DNA from: Mimachlamys varia
Taxonomy: Eukaryota > Mollusca > Bivalvia > Pectinida > Pectinidae
Direction of reading: 5' to 3'
NCBI GenBank assembly: GCA_947623455.1
Contig: OX392527.1
Coordinates: 26,342,201 to 26,406,200, forward strand
DNA: 64,000 nt
The notes below the pieces were generated by a model. It was not told the origin of the DNA. It worked only from the letters and a program-made list of their open reading frames with translations, and did not search any database. Below are positions 40,901-47,849 of the stretch, piece after piece (the stretch's first letter is position 1; every line of letters starts with the position of its first letter). A program made the position numbers and the translations under genes.

Positions 40901-43900
40901 TGGTACACTGGTTATATAGGGCTAGGTAAGTGTTTATAGGTGGGACTGTACACTGGTTATATAGGGCTAGGTATGTGTTTATAGGTGGGATGGTACACTG
41001 GTTGTATAGGGCTAGGTATGTGTTTATAGGTGGGATGGTACACTGGTTATATAGGGCTAGGTAAGTGTTTATAGGTGGGACTGTACACTGGTTATATAGG
41101 GCTAGGTATGTGTTTATAGATGGGATGGTACACTGGTTATATAGGGCTAGGTATGTGTTTATAGGTGGGATGGTACACTGGTTATATAGGGCTAGGTATG
41201 TGTTTATAGGTGGGATGGTACACTGGTTATATAGGGCTAGGTATGTGTTTATAGGTGGGACTGTACACTGGTTATATAGGGCTAGGTATGTGTTTATAGG
41301 TGGGATGGTACACTGGTTATATAGGGCTAGGTAAGTGTTTATAGGTGGGATGGTACACTGGTTATATATGGCTAGGTATGTGTTTATAGGTGGGATGGTA
41401 CACTGGTTATATAGGGCTAGGTATGTGTTTATAGGTGGGATGGTACACTGGTTATATAGGGCTAGGTATGTGTTTATAGGTGGGACTGTACACTGGTTAT
41501 ATAGGGCTAGGTATGTGTTTATAGGTGGGATGGTACACTGGTTATATAGGGCTAGGTAAGTGTTTATAGGTGGGATGGTACACTGGTTATATATGGCTAG
41601 GTATGTGTTTATAGGTGGGATGGTACACTGGTTATATAGGGCTAGGTAAGTGTTTATGGTTGGGATGGTACACTGGTTATATAGGGCTAGGTATGTGTTT
41701 ATAGGTGGGATGGTACACTGGTTATATAGGGCTAGGTAAGTGTTTATGGTTGGGATGGTACACTGGTTATATAGGGCTAGGTATGTGTTTATAGGTGGGA
41801 TGGTACACAGGTTATATATGGCTAGGTATGTGTTTATAGGTGGGACTGTACACTGGTTATATAGGGCTAGGTATGTGTTTATAGGTGGGACTGTACACTG
41901 GTTATATAGGGCTAGGTATGTGTTTATAGGTGGGATGGTACACTGGTTATATAGGGCTAGGTATGTGTTTATAGGTGGGATGGTCCACTGGTTATATAGG
42001 GCTACGTATGTGTTTATAGGTGGGATGGTACACTGGTTATATAGGGCTAGGTATGAATTGGATGTTTGTAATTCCGGCCAGATTTTACCAATTAATGGAA
42101 GGATTTCAATGAGGTTAGTAGAAGAGCCACTTCCTGAAGTTAGGTTATTAGATTATGCGAGTTACATGTGGTTTTACGATGTGATAATTAATCATCTATT
42201 TCATGAAGAACTTTGAAAGTGATTTTGAATGAGTCATTTTGTGGGTGTGATGATCAAGATGCATTTTCTGTATATAGAATAACTAGTTCTGTAGCTTATG
42301 TGTTGGTTAACCTTCCATCAGCTTTAGTCCTCATACCTATACCAGTATGTTGCCACAAAGGGAGACTATCTAAACCTCACATGTCCGTGATAACTACAGC
42401 GGTCCTGAGACGACCAAATATTCCATGTGTTACACAATCACAGAACAACCTCTCCCTCTTCTCCTTGAACTTTTAATTAAAGGGTTATCAGAGAAGGAAT
42501 TTCGCTCGTTCACATCCACACAATTCCTAAGCGATGTGTACAAGGTGTAGGAAACTTCCTGTGTCTTCTAGTGCAAACTTCCTGAGTTCATGGACCAATA
42601 GTTTAATACTTAGATCAATCAAAAGCAGATCTTTAATATATATCATGGGAAACATGAGTTACCACGATTAGTGTTTACATATATAGATCTATGTTTAATA
42701 AAGCAATGTTACATATTGACATAGGCCAAGATAGGTCAAGAAAATATTTTGAGCAAACAAAATTTGGAGTGAAGGACAGTATGATTGATGTAGTAGCATG
42801 GATGCAATCATGTGCTGTTCAAATGTTGGTTGCTATGACCTATATATATTTTAACCTTTTACCTTAATTTAGTCCTGCATATCACTTCATTTTTGTTTTT
42901 TGTTGTTTTTTTTTCGGGGGGGTCTTGGATCTACAGTTTCAGTGAACTTTACCCTCTGGAGCTATTGATAGCTAGGTGCTAGTATCCATTTTGTCAACGA
43001 CAAGCACAAATGTTCAATAACTGGGATTGAGAAGTATATTGTCATATGTTGATTGGCTGAGAATTGTGTCTCATGGTGGATGTCAATTAATTTTAGTCTC
43101 TGCATCGACACTCATTTTCAAGTAAAATCTAGTTATATCTAGTGACAAATGCCATCTTAATGTAAATATATGAAAAAAATGCATATCAGTAGAAAAAGCA
43201 TCCTTACCAATCTAATCTAAATGGTTTGTTTTTGACAATGATTTTGAGAATTCGACCTTGTATTAGCTACTGTAGGAGTTAGGGTATGATAAATGTGTAC
43301 ACATATTTTGTCACTGGTAAGTCACTGTGTGTGGTTCTACCATAACGCTTTGATGATGTTTGGCTTTCATACACTGGAGATTTATGTAGAGAACTAATCA
43401 GATAGCACACCCTGGGAGTCTTAGCTAGAACACAAGTCGTAGGAAAGCGATTCATACTGCGTCGGTAATGATCGGTAAAGATCCTACTTTCTGGCAGCAG
43501 AATCACAGGTCAGGATACCTGTTATCAAAATGACAGCAGGATATTTTTTGAGTTATAGATTATTTTATTATTTGTTTAATAAGTCAGAGTTTGAGTCTGT
43601 GATGTATGTGTCAAGCCAACACCAAAGTAAACAGGCACGCTTCATATATCACAGGTAAAATGGACGCTACTTCTAATTACGCTCGTTTTGTCCTAGTCAA
43701 CAGTATCAGATAGGTATATATACAGTATAGTAATAATCTCCGACAATATCGGATTCCCTTCAGAAAGCACCTGGTCAGCTTAAAGTCTCACGAGATGGAA
43801 ACCATCACTGTTCTTTAAGAGTTCAGTGCAGAATTCAATTGTTCAGGATCGAATTTGAGAAAAGAAAAACACAAAAAAATTCTATGTAGAGGTTTATGTT

Positions 43901-44038
43901 ATAGATATGGAGGTAAATCTTCAGTACAATGTTTCCGTGAGAGTTATCTATGCTTTAAGTTGTCATGTGTTCGCCATTTCCAGGGTTCACGAGGAAAAGT
44001 CCCATAGAGAGAAGCTCAGAGAAACAGGCAATATGTAG
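3776..44038 (+). CDS. Unrecognised coiled-coil protein gene, 12-14 coding exons, possibly ciliary
   Basis: Joined exons: 3776-3924, 4415-4619, 7904-8012, 8929-9026, either 9955-10034 or 11332-11411, 13622-13730, 16058-16155, 16379-16453, 16747-16847, 17013-17140, 31783-31938, 40518-40745 and probably 43984-44007 or 44038. Apart from the alternative pair and the last exon, every junction keeps phase and uses GT-AG. The product up to 40745 is 512 residues, rich in Glu, Lys, Arg and Gln and nearly free of Pro after residue 110, so almost all helical coiled coil. An N-terminal part of about 100 residues is less regular and carries RRPDSAPVG. No enzyme motif, signal peptide or membrane segment is seen. 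The style resembles TPH/CCDC-type axonemal proteins, but I cannot assign a family. Its head-to-head neighbour CFAP299 supports a ciliary role by inference. Introns 11 (14.6 kb) and 12 (8.6 kb) are swollen with minisatellites. Confidence 0.8.
3925..4414 (+). other. Intron between coding exons 1 and 2
   Basis: Donor gtaaga, acceptor tttttttcatttctag. No feature of its own. Confidence 0.8.
4415..4619 (+). CDS. Coiled-coil gene, coding exon 2 (residues 50-118)
   Basis: The acceptor tttcatttctag precedes aga-gaa-caa, completing Arg50, and gives EQERKVGPEGFLDSSRY. A basic stretch follows (KKDKAKQKLRKSADSG), then SRPSVVSFSARVEKDGKDHK and KRMKVIE. It ends gag|gtcagt in phase 0. This is the least helical and most Ser- and Gly-rich part of the protein. 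Confidence 0.88.
5922..6096. repeat. Tandem repeat, 67-68 bp, about 2.6 copies
   Basis: Copies begin gtgtgaagcgtact at about 5922, 5989 and 6057 and share gatggtgaggaatcatcaga. Confidence 0.85.
6205..6415. repeat. Tandem repeat, 44-48 bp, about 5 copies
   Basis: Copies share tactcacctt, tacaaccctatataactgac and tttccaagg. Spacings between tactcacc motifs are 48, 44 and 44 bases. Confidence 0.85.
6489..6511. repeat. Poly-C homopolymer
   Basis: An uninterrupted C run of about 23 bases. Length is likely to vary and to be error-prone in sequencing. Confidence 0.9.
7126..7461. repeat. Tandem repeat, 56 bp, about 6 copies
   Basis: Units begin agtttatatagaata and contain caccagtatatttc and cagtttagggaggatttgta. 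The first two starts are 7126 and 7182. Confidence 0.9.
7904..8012 (+). CDS. Coiled-coil gene, coding exon 3 (residues 119-154)
   Basis: Acceptor cctgtttatag, phase 0. It reads DHMWQHKQEERELKRVEG, then DIIKNQRAVRHTLRDFEN, and ends aaatg|gtaagt in phase 1. Clear charged helical composition. Confidence 0.9.
8013..8928 (+). other. Intron between coding exons 3 and 4
   Basis: Donor gtaagt, acceptor tatttccacag. No element recognised. Confidence 0.8.
8929..9026 (+). CDS. Coiled-coil gene, coding exon 4 (residues 155-187)
   Basis: Acceptor tttccacag. Two bases complete Ala155, then INKKRMQEEKKLNQGLEVY and TKIRRDFVHKKED. It ends gaagat|gtaagt in phase 0, which fits either of the two following 80-base exons. 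Confidence 0.9.
9027..9954 (+). other. Intron upstream of the alternative exon pair
   Basis: Donor gtaagt, acceptor ttttctctctacag. No other feature seen. Confidence 0.8.
9955..10034 (+). CDS. Coiled-coil gene, alternative exon 5a (mutually exclusive candidate)
   Basis: 80 bases, phase 0 start, phase 2 end (gaga|gtaagt). It reads LTKQRIENNALRDQ, then ELKREGRRVAIR, with the last codon ga|g completed by the exon at 13622 to give Glu. Joining it instead to the exon at 11332 gives gat-tga, an immediate stop. Its relation to 5b is visible as LTK-RI at the start and GR at positions 20-21 in both. Confidence 0.85.
10035..11331 (+). other. Intron between alternative exons 5a and 5b
   Basis: 1.3 kb. 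Apart from the antisense reverse transcriptase relic it holds nothing I can support. The acceptor before 5b is gtttcccatttcag. Confidence 0.8.
10587..10985 (-). pseudogene. Penelope-like reverse transcriptase relic
   Basis: An open stretch of about 132 codons on the minus strand contains EYNFTFRYIDNMLSINKK, LADHVDRINLFELEG, then TTKLYKKYDEFNFPMVNFPF and SNIPASPTYDVYM. This is the C-terminal part of the palm and thumb region of a reverse transcriptase common in mollusc genomes, of the kind usually assigned to Penelope-like elements (from memory). The catalytic YxDD is changed to YIDN, there is no upstream domain in frame (a taa lies just before 10985), and it ends in a stop after PYSRAYSKY. 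It is therefore a dead fragment, inserted antisense in the intron between exons 5a and 5b. The class assignment is less certain than the reverse transcriptase call. Confidence 0.75.
11332..11411 (+). CDS. Coiled-coil gene, alternative exon 5b (mutually exclusive candidate)
   Basis: 80 bases, phase 0 start, phase 2 end (cagca|gtaagt). It reads LTKTRIQQTMSTEHN, then TKWQGRKNEV, with the final codon ca|g completed by the next exon to give Gln. Same length and phases as exon 5a, with about 8 of 26 positions identical and several conservative (E/Q, D/E, R/K, I/V). Exon 4 can splice to it in frame. Confidence 0.85.
11826..11911. repeat. C-rich duplication with poly-C
   Basis: Two copies of accccaccctggtactccac and agttatatcc separated by a run of about 18 C. 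Confidence 0.85.
13220..13556. repeat. Tandem repeat, 23 bp, about 15 copies
   Basis: The consensus is built on atactttaattgattgatca. Every unit contains the palindrome tgatca or a one-base variant. It ends about 65 bases before the next exon. Confidence 0.9.
13622..13730 (+). CDS. Coiled-coil gene, coding exon 6 (residues 214-250)
   Basis: Acceptor ccactttgtag. One base completes residue 214 (Glu or Gln, depending on the alternative exon), then SDLARQYRSKVSELELKR, IEVLRMNQDFETKMRQTE. It ends cggag|gtaaac in phase 0. Confidence 0.9.
13756..13835. repeat. Tandem repeat, 35 bp, about 2.4 copies
   Basis: tctatatgtggactggttat followed by tacaactacggtact is repeated just downstream of the exon at 13622-13730. 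Confidence 0.8.
13844..14078 (+). mobile_element. tRNA-derived SINE with conserved central core and target-site duplication
   Basis: A box-A-like motif tggtgcagtggatagtgc at 13857-13874 and a box-B motif ggttcgattcc at 13900-13910 form a polymerase III promoter head. A GC-rich core follows at about 13945-13979 (tttctccgggtactccgg, then tttcctccca), of a type shared by many animal SINEs. The 3' tail ends in aaaataaataaagttca. The 8-base direct repeat ttaattat at 13836-13843 and 14079-14086 is a probable target-site duplication and sets the ends. Non-autonomous, about 235 bp, in the sense orientation of the host gene. Confidence 0.88.
14087..15169 (+). other. Intron sequence between coding exons 6 and 7, first part
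   Basis: AT-rich intron with no supported feature. A short GC-richer patch at 14290-14400 (including acaaggtggcgctgcatttt) was not assignable. Confidence 0.5.
15170..15582. repeat. Foldback tandem repeat of about 107 bp, with a long inverted repeat
   Basis: About four units share catgtatatttcagacttt, gagaataccctgtgccctg and cacctatcaaccagtacg. The first unit is a near-perfect inverted repeat: ctggttgataggtaggaaac at 15212 through ttcag at 15255 pairs with ctgaaatata at 15283 through atcaaccag at 15329, giving arms of about 45 bases around a 27-base loop. Later units keep the ctgaaatatacatg / catgtatatttcag pairing. Frames are open on both strands as a by-product. Confidence 0.85.
15583..16057 (+). 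other. Intron sequence between coding exons 6 and 7, last part
   Basis: No supported feature; acceptor attgatactttcag at its end. Confidence 0.6.
16058..16155 (+). CDS. Coiled-coil gene, coding exon 7 (residues 251-283)
   Basis: Phase 0 start. EEQLKLQNELAELSINLN, then MESQKGRVIRFESD; a regular leucine heptad pattern. It ends gacag|gtaaaa in phase 2. Confidence 0.9.
16379..16453 (+). CDS. Coiled-coil gene, coding exon 8 (residues 283-308)
   Basis: Acceptor tttttatttcag. One base completes Arg283, then ERKKNQTNKIQENLQ and GVENVKNKL. It ends ttaat|gtaagt in phase 2. Confidence 0.88.
16747..16847 (+). CDS. Coiled-coil gene, coding exon 9 (residues 308-342)
   Basis: Acceptor cctattttacag. One base completes Met308, then RSDGDTKAAEMNKRKLSADL and SLTKSHLDIKKRD. 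It ends gagacg|gtgagt in phase 1. Confidence 0.9.
16879..16975. repeat. ATG/GAT trinucleotide microsatellite
   Basis: About 32 near-perfect trinucleotides in the 165-base intron between two coding exons. The poly-His frame on the minus strand is only this repeat. Confidence 0.95.
17013..17140 (+). CDS. Coiled-coil gene, coding exon 10 (residues 342-384)
   Basis: Acceptor gaatctctttcag. Two bases complete Glu342, then QRHLTDTQFRLDDNSNIQRQ, LNEAAFHANLDMKARQIDQ, KLE. It ends ctcgag|gtgagt in phase 0. Confidence 0.9.
18009..20440. repeat. Minisatellite of about 30-36 bp with CCCCGGGG palindrome, roughly 70 copies, higher-order structure
   Basis: Units share acaagtttaaaccctaccat and end in one of two variants: ttgtccccggggacag (palindromic core) or ttgtatcagggacag. 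Variant order is itself repeated: the block starting at 19294 recurs at 19645, 351 bases later, with matching variants including one unit with a gap (gtccccacagac) and one with an extra t. The forward frames at 17853-20022 are just this array. Confidence 0.95.
21140..21515. repeat. Tandem repeat of about 60 bp, about 6 copies
   Basis: Units share acctgtcaggacaaaccaca, aaaacactttgtttcccatc and catatcacaaaac. Confidence 0.88.
23108..23437 (-). pseudogene. Non-LTR retrotransposon (LINE) ORF2 C-terminal relic
   Basis: On the minus strand the frame reads LPSLTDRILRGDIINVFKIM, then TRGHTQKLKKKFC, a TGA at 23237-23239, and in the same frame LDIRKYSFGFRTFDIWNSLP followed by EAVIQTS. It stops at 23108-23110. 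The order LPSL--RRGD-I-VFKIM, TRGH--KL, RKYSF--R--D-WNSLPE-V is the usual C-terminal signature of jockey/CR1/RTE-like LINE reverse transcriptase ORFs (family knowledge). The in-frame TGA stands where an Arg codon (CGA) would fit, so a single C-to-T change disabled the frame. Only about 110 codons remain; no endonuclease or catalytic domain is seen. Confidence 0.8.
23935..26035. repeat. Tandem repeat of 86 bp, about 24 copies
   Basis: Units contain tgatgacattctgtcctcct, gttaactcctgatcaaccat, aagttctgtaaataagtggt and atccactgttcattaat. Variants (gggaag/tggaag, tatag/tacag, cctcct/ccttgt) are mixed along the array. Confidence 0.95.
29432..29462. repeat. Perfect 13-bp inverted repeat
   Basis: atagcatgttaac at 29432-29444 pairs exactly with gttaacatgctat at 29450-29462 across a 5-base loop. 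Confidence 0.9.
29630..31782 (+). repeat. Minisatellite of 26 bp, about 80 copies, forming the acceptor context of the next exon
   Basis: The consensus is tacattgtatgttccattac plus tttggg, with variants such as ccatttgtctggg, gggaagattg and actctgtgaag. Because 26 is not a multiple of 3 and the unit has no stop in any forward frame, all three forward frames stay open for long distances; the longest (29608-31995) encodes repeats like YIVCSITLG, TLYVPLLWVH and CMFHYFG. The last unit is gggaacattgtatgttcc and is followed directly by ag|gcc, the splice acceptor of the exon at 31783. Confidence 0.95.
31783..31938 (+). CDS. Coiled-coil gene, coding exon 11 (residues 385-436)
   Basis: The acceptor is the edge of the 26-bp array. 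Phase 0: AHNARRINLLASTMSDKKM, KDDEKQAVWESRFKRRYNEH, RRKEHDDQLKFFQ. The donor is ttccag|gtaggt. The last 44 bases of the exon plus the donor are the template of the array that follows. (This is exon 12 when both alternative exons are counted.). Confidence 0.9.
31890..32640 (+). repeat. Tandem array of 52-53 bp copied from the exon 3' end plus its splice donor
   Basis: The exon end gaacacaggcgcaag...cagctcaaattcttccag|gtaggtct is repeated about 13 more times, each copy keeping the junction. GT positions are near 31992, 32045, 32097, 32135, 32187, 32292, 32449 and 32554, among others. Several copies (about 32045, 32292, 32449, 32554) read ccag|gtaagt, a better donor than the exon's own gtaggt. 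Some copies have ttcag instead of ttccag, so unit length alternates between 52 and 53. Confidence 0.95.
33985..35760. repeat. Tandem repeat of 51 bp, about 35 copies
   Basis: Units are gattacatttgttatatct, gtgagtagagatttgttag, tgtgacactatgg. Two copies (near 34130 and 35245) carry the same internal deletion of the atttgttagtg part, which suggests block duplication. Confidence 0.95.
36900..40165. repeat. Tandem repeat of 50 bp, about 65 copies, each able to form a hairpin
   Basis: Units read aacagggagatatcagtcta, ctaactccctgttacagtgt, aacttgtctg. In each, aacagggag and ctccctgtt are perfect 9-base inverted repeats around a loop of about 15 bases. Where one side mutates (acatggag, agggacat, ctccctatt) the other is usually unchanged. 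A variant cluster with acatggagatatcaatctac at 37981 recurs at 38981, showing duplication of a block of about 1 kb. Confidence 0.95.
40518..40745 (+). CDS. Coiled-coil gene, coding exon 12 (residues 437-512)
   Basis: Acceptor ttgcttttgtag, phase 0: KMVTKGDDCEQNLYNKVRN, AEYTRQKQEQNVRRIQQTL, ADVKRKNSIKIRQELSERQ, KEEKELQEKLIREKAELDK. It ends gacaag|gtaagt in phase 0. Strong coiled coil. Reading on past the donor meets a stop 13 codons later, so the exon must be spliced or terminate as VSVYGWDGTLVI. (This is exon 13 when both alternative exons are counted.). Confidence 0.9.
40741..42052 (+). repeat. Minisatellite of 45 bp starting exactly at the exon's splice donor, about 29 copies
   Basis: The sequence aag|gtaagtgtttatgggtgg at the exon border is the first unit. 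Later units read ctag|gtaagtgtttataggtgg or ctag|gtatgtgtttataggtgg, followed by gatggtacactggttatat and agggctag. Every unit rebuilds an AG|GTAAGT or AG|GTATGT donor. The 45-base length gives 15-residue repeats (YVFIGGMVHWLYRAR) in one frame, which explains the open frames from 41065 to 42216. Confidence 0.95.
42053..43983 (+). other. Intron before the candidate terminal exon
   Basis: No array. A possible 41-base micro-exon lies near 43276-43316 (after ctactgtag, before g|gtaagt) and would repair the phase of the terminal exon. Its sequence (ELGYDKCVHIFCH) does not look like the rest of the protein, so I do not call it. Confidence 0.4.
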
Positions 44039-44300
44039 CCTAGCAGGGGGGTTATCGTACATCTGTTAAACACTTTTTTATTGACTTGAAGTTTGAATAA
44101 TGATAGGTGTCACACAACCTCTAGATGTATTCCCTATTAAATCAGACAATATGCTAACCTTCAGCTTTGTTCACTCTTCCTAAAACCTCTTTGTACAAAA
44201 TCTTGTAATTATCAAATATTCTTTTCTTTGAAATTTTAGAGCTTTTGAACAACAATTTAATAGAGAAAAACATTCAATAAAATTCATTTTGTATTTTGAG
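43984..44300 (+). CDS. Candidate terminal exon and 3' UTR of the coiled-coil gene
   Basis: An acceptor gttcgccatttccag is followed by g-gtt-cac-gag-gaa, whose +1 frame reads VHEEKSHREKLRETGNM and stops at 44036-44038. That composition continues the coiled coil of the preceding exon (AELDK) naturally. The preceding exon ends in phase 0, however, so the strict splice reads GSRGKVP and stops at 44005-44007. Either a short exon is missing, a base differs, or the protein really ends in the short tail. A canonical AATAAA at 44276-44281 followed by T-rich sequence supports a transcript end here. Confidence 0.45.
44276..44281 (+). terminator. Polyadenylation signal candidate
   Basis: AATAAA, followed within 20 bases by attttgtattttgag. 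It lies about 240 bases after the candidate stop codons. Confidence 0.45.
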
Positions 44301-45639
44301 TATTTAATTGCCATCAACATTTCAGTAGTTGGACGAGAAGAATCCCACTAATGGCTTTCCTACGGTCCTGACAGTTCCATACAGTTAGCCTTTTTTACCG
44401 TATTTTTTTGTCAGTCTATTTATCTGTAATTGTACCACATTAAATGAACAATGATGCCTACAGAATGTACACTATTTGCCTGTGGACAGCCGTCCTAGTG
44501 TGTGAATATTGATCACTGCCAGGAAAAGTCAGTGTGGAAAACTCGTTATAAATACTAACAAATATGACAGAACTATTTTTTTTAGATTTAAGTGTTGAAT
44601 AAAAACCACAGTTATTTTTGAATTGTTATAGATATTATATTAAAAACATAAGTTATTTGAATATTTTTTTTAAGACTGTTAAAAATAATCATTGTTCTAT
44701 TAGAATCATCTCATACATGGTATATTTCACCCCCCCCCCCCCCCTTACACATTTTTGTCTTCTACTTCATTATTATTTATTCAAATTTATTACAAAATAT
44801 AAATAGTACATAGGTCCTGTTGTACTTTAGTGGTCCTCTCTCGGAATAAAATAAAAAAAATATTATAATTGATGATATGATCTAAACAAAGACTTTTTTC
44901 TAGTAAACAACACAGAGAAGATGAATTGCTGAGTTTTAGTCTTACCCGGAACATAGTGACTGGAGCATCGCTTGAAATGACTTTTTTTTAAGCAAAAGTC
45001 ATGATTAATTACAAAAATAAGAAGCATTAACATTTTTTTAGCAAGTTTAAAATTGATGAGCAAAACACATGAATATTTTGAATTGTTTACATAGAGATTA
45101 CACATACATTTCACTTAACATACCTGTTTTTATTGCTGGTTTCTAAAATTATTTTACATTTTTGTTTTAATGTGTTGTTAAGACTTTTAAAGATCTATTT
45201 TAATGGACGGTACACATTTTAAAAGGTCATGAGTTGGTTATGTTCACCTAAAAATCCAATAGCTTTAAGTTTTAGTTTTTAAATGCCTGAAATTTTATTT
45301 GTTATTTAAAAAAAGGCCTCAAGTTATTCAACAGGATCTGAAATACCAGTTGAAATCTATTCCAATAACCACTAAATGGATATCCCTGGGAGAGCAGTTA
45401 TTGTAAATATTGATAAAAAGCTGATAAAAACTGTTTTATTGAATATTTTTTAATAAAAGGTCTTCTATAGCAACTTTGTATTGGACTGTAAAACTGTTCC
45501 AAAAAGTTGTCAAATTAATAATTTAAACGTTCTTTATGATCTTCTAAAATTTGAACTTAATGTTAATTAAACTAGTTTAAATATCTATGATTCTTTAATT
45601 AGAGTATGAACTTGAATTACAGCAAGTGTTGCTGTATGA
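44301..45639. other. Apparently gene-free sequence
   Basis: Very AT-rich. A poly-C run of about 16 bases lies near 44732. No gene recognised on either strand. Confidence 0.6.
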
Positions 45640-46600
45640 CCCTCTATACATGTGTAGGTTACTAGTTGTAACTTGGTCACCCACATGTAGGTAACTGAAA
45701 CTAGGTCACCCACAAAAAAGTATCTAGATCACTGTAACTACATCACTCACTCACTAAAACTGTGTAGATTACTTTAACAAGGTCACCCACTAAAACTATG
45801 TAGGTTACTGAAACTAGGTCACCCACAAAAAGTTTGTAGATGACTAACTAGGTCACCTAGTAAAAGTATGTAAATTACTGTAACTAGGTCACCCACTAAA
45901 ACAGTATGCTACTTATAAGTAGGTCTTCCGCTAGCAATATGTAGGTTACTGTAACTAGGTCACCATCTAAAACTATGTAGGTAACTGAATCTAGGTCACC
46001 CACAAAAAGTATGTAAATTACTGTAACTAGGTCACCCACTAAAAGTATGTAGATTACTGTAACTAGGTCACTTTCTAAAAATATGTAGGTAAGTGAATCT
46101 AGGTCCCCCCAAAAAGTATGTAAGTAACTTAACTAGGTCACTTACTAAAAGTATGTAAATTACTGTAACTAGGTCACCCACTAAAAGTATGTAGATTACT
46201 GTAACTAGATCACTTTCTAAAAATATGTAGGTAAGTGAATCTAGGTCCCCCCAAAAAGTATGTAAGTAACTTAACTTGGTCACTTACTAAAAGAATGTAA
46301 ATTACTGTAACTAGGTCACCCACTAAAATATTTAGATAAATGTAAGTAGGTCATCCATTAAAAGTATGTAGATTACTGTAACTAGGTCACCCACTAAAAG
46401 TATGTAGATTTCTGTAAGTAGGTCACCCACTAAAAGTATTAGATTACTGTAACTAGGTCACCAACTCAAAAGAAGAAGGTCACTGTAAGTAGGTCACCCA
46501 CTAAAAATATGTAAATTACTGTAACTAGGTCACCCACTAAAAATATTTAGATTACTGTAAGTAGGTCATCCACAAAAATATTTGGGTTATTGTAACTGCA
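45640..46600. repeat. Degenerate tandem repeat of about 35 bp, about 27 copies
   Basis: Units contain ttactgtaactaggtcaccc and actaaaagtatgtaga. More diverged than the other arrays, so probably older. Confidence 0.9.
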
Positions 46601-47849
46601 TGAGGCTGATCTTTTGATGAAACCTTACACCTTAAGATTGAATAAGCACAGAATCCCATGTAAAGTCTTTTCCCATACCTTTACACCATTAAAAATTAAA
46701 AAATGTCAATGTCAAAAGTCAAATCAGTGTTATCTTGTCAGGGCCTTAACTTTCAAAGTTTTGAAACTTTTTGGTGAAATTGGAAGCAAATCTGAATCAC
46801 CAAAGAAAATGTGTATGATGACCTCAACCTCAAAAGGTCAAAAGTGTAAAACTTTTGTAAAATCATATTGCATGTCTGGGATATAAATTTTGAGCCGTTG
46901 AAGATACATGAACCGTTGAAGATATTACTTAAGTTATGGAAGATAACCCCTATACATTTCCAAACTGAACATAAAGTAAAATGTCAATACTTCCTTGTTA
47001 CCGAACAGACTTTGGTAGAAATGGAATTCCTTAATTACTATGACAGGATGGTTTTGTCAAGGGAAAGTCTTGGGAGCAGCTCATAAATTGGAACTTGAGT
47101 GTTTTCTTTTTTTTCTGTAATCTCATCTGATGTTTTTCAACTTTAAACATCTGTCCGTTTTAAGCTATTTAAGCATGACTTGTTGTTTTACTCTCCCCAT
47201 TTACTGAACTGTGATGATCTATTTATAACTATGAAATTTGACACAACTGGTTTTACTAGGATATACACTTGTATGTCTAAGTGCCGGAATTGTTCTCATA
47301 ATAACATTTTAAAAGCTTAAATGAACCCCATTGTTGAATATAGGAATTTTATTCAAAAGACATGTCACTGTCATTGTAAATTAATAAAAATGGCATCCTG
47401 TGTCTATTATAAACAGCTGTAGGGATAGAATGGTTATGTGAAGGTAACATGTTCCTTCAATATCTCTATCATATTTAATTCTCACATTGTCAAGTGTAAT
47501 GTCTAAAAATTACAACATAAAAGTTGTGTATGGTTCACACTCCTATATACCTATTACTTTGCTATAAAAAAGACAATTTTATGAAGTATGATATGAACAG
47601 GTAGGCGAAGGGTCCAATCTATCCCTCCATAGAGATGTTAGGCCTTTGTTGACTACAGGTGTCAGGAATTAACTACCTATTTTGTTATGATATATTACAT
47701 CTTATTTAAAATCGTAATTGTCCTGTACATTTTTTATGATTATTTATGTGTATTTGTGTTAATAGACCACCTGTATATAGGTCTGCCTATATACTTGTTA
47801 TCTACACATATAAACCCTGTGTAAGTTGTGTACCTGTTTAATAAACTAC
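46601..47849. other. Apparently gene-free sequence
   Basis: Nothing supported. The frames at 46614 and 46868 have no recognisable domain. Confidence 0.55.

Noticed and set aside
43755..43890. Possible exon after an acceptor-like cccttcag, open for about 43 codons
   Set aside because: No donor before the stop, and the composition does not resemble the coiled-coil protein.
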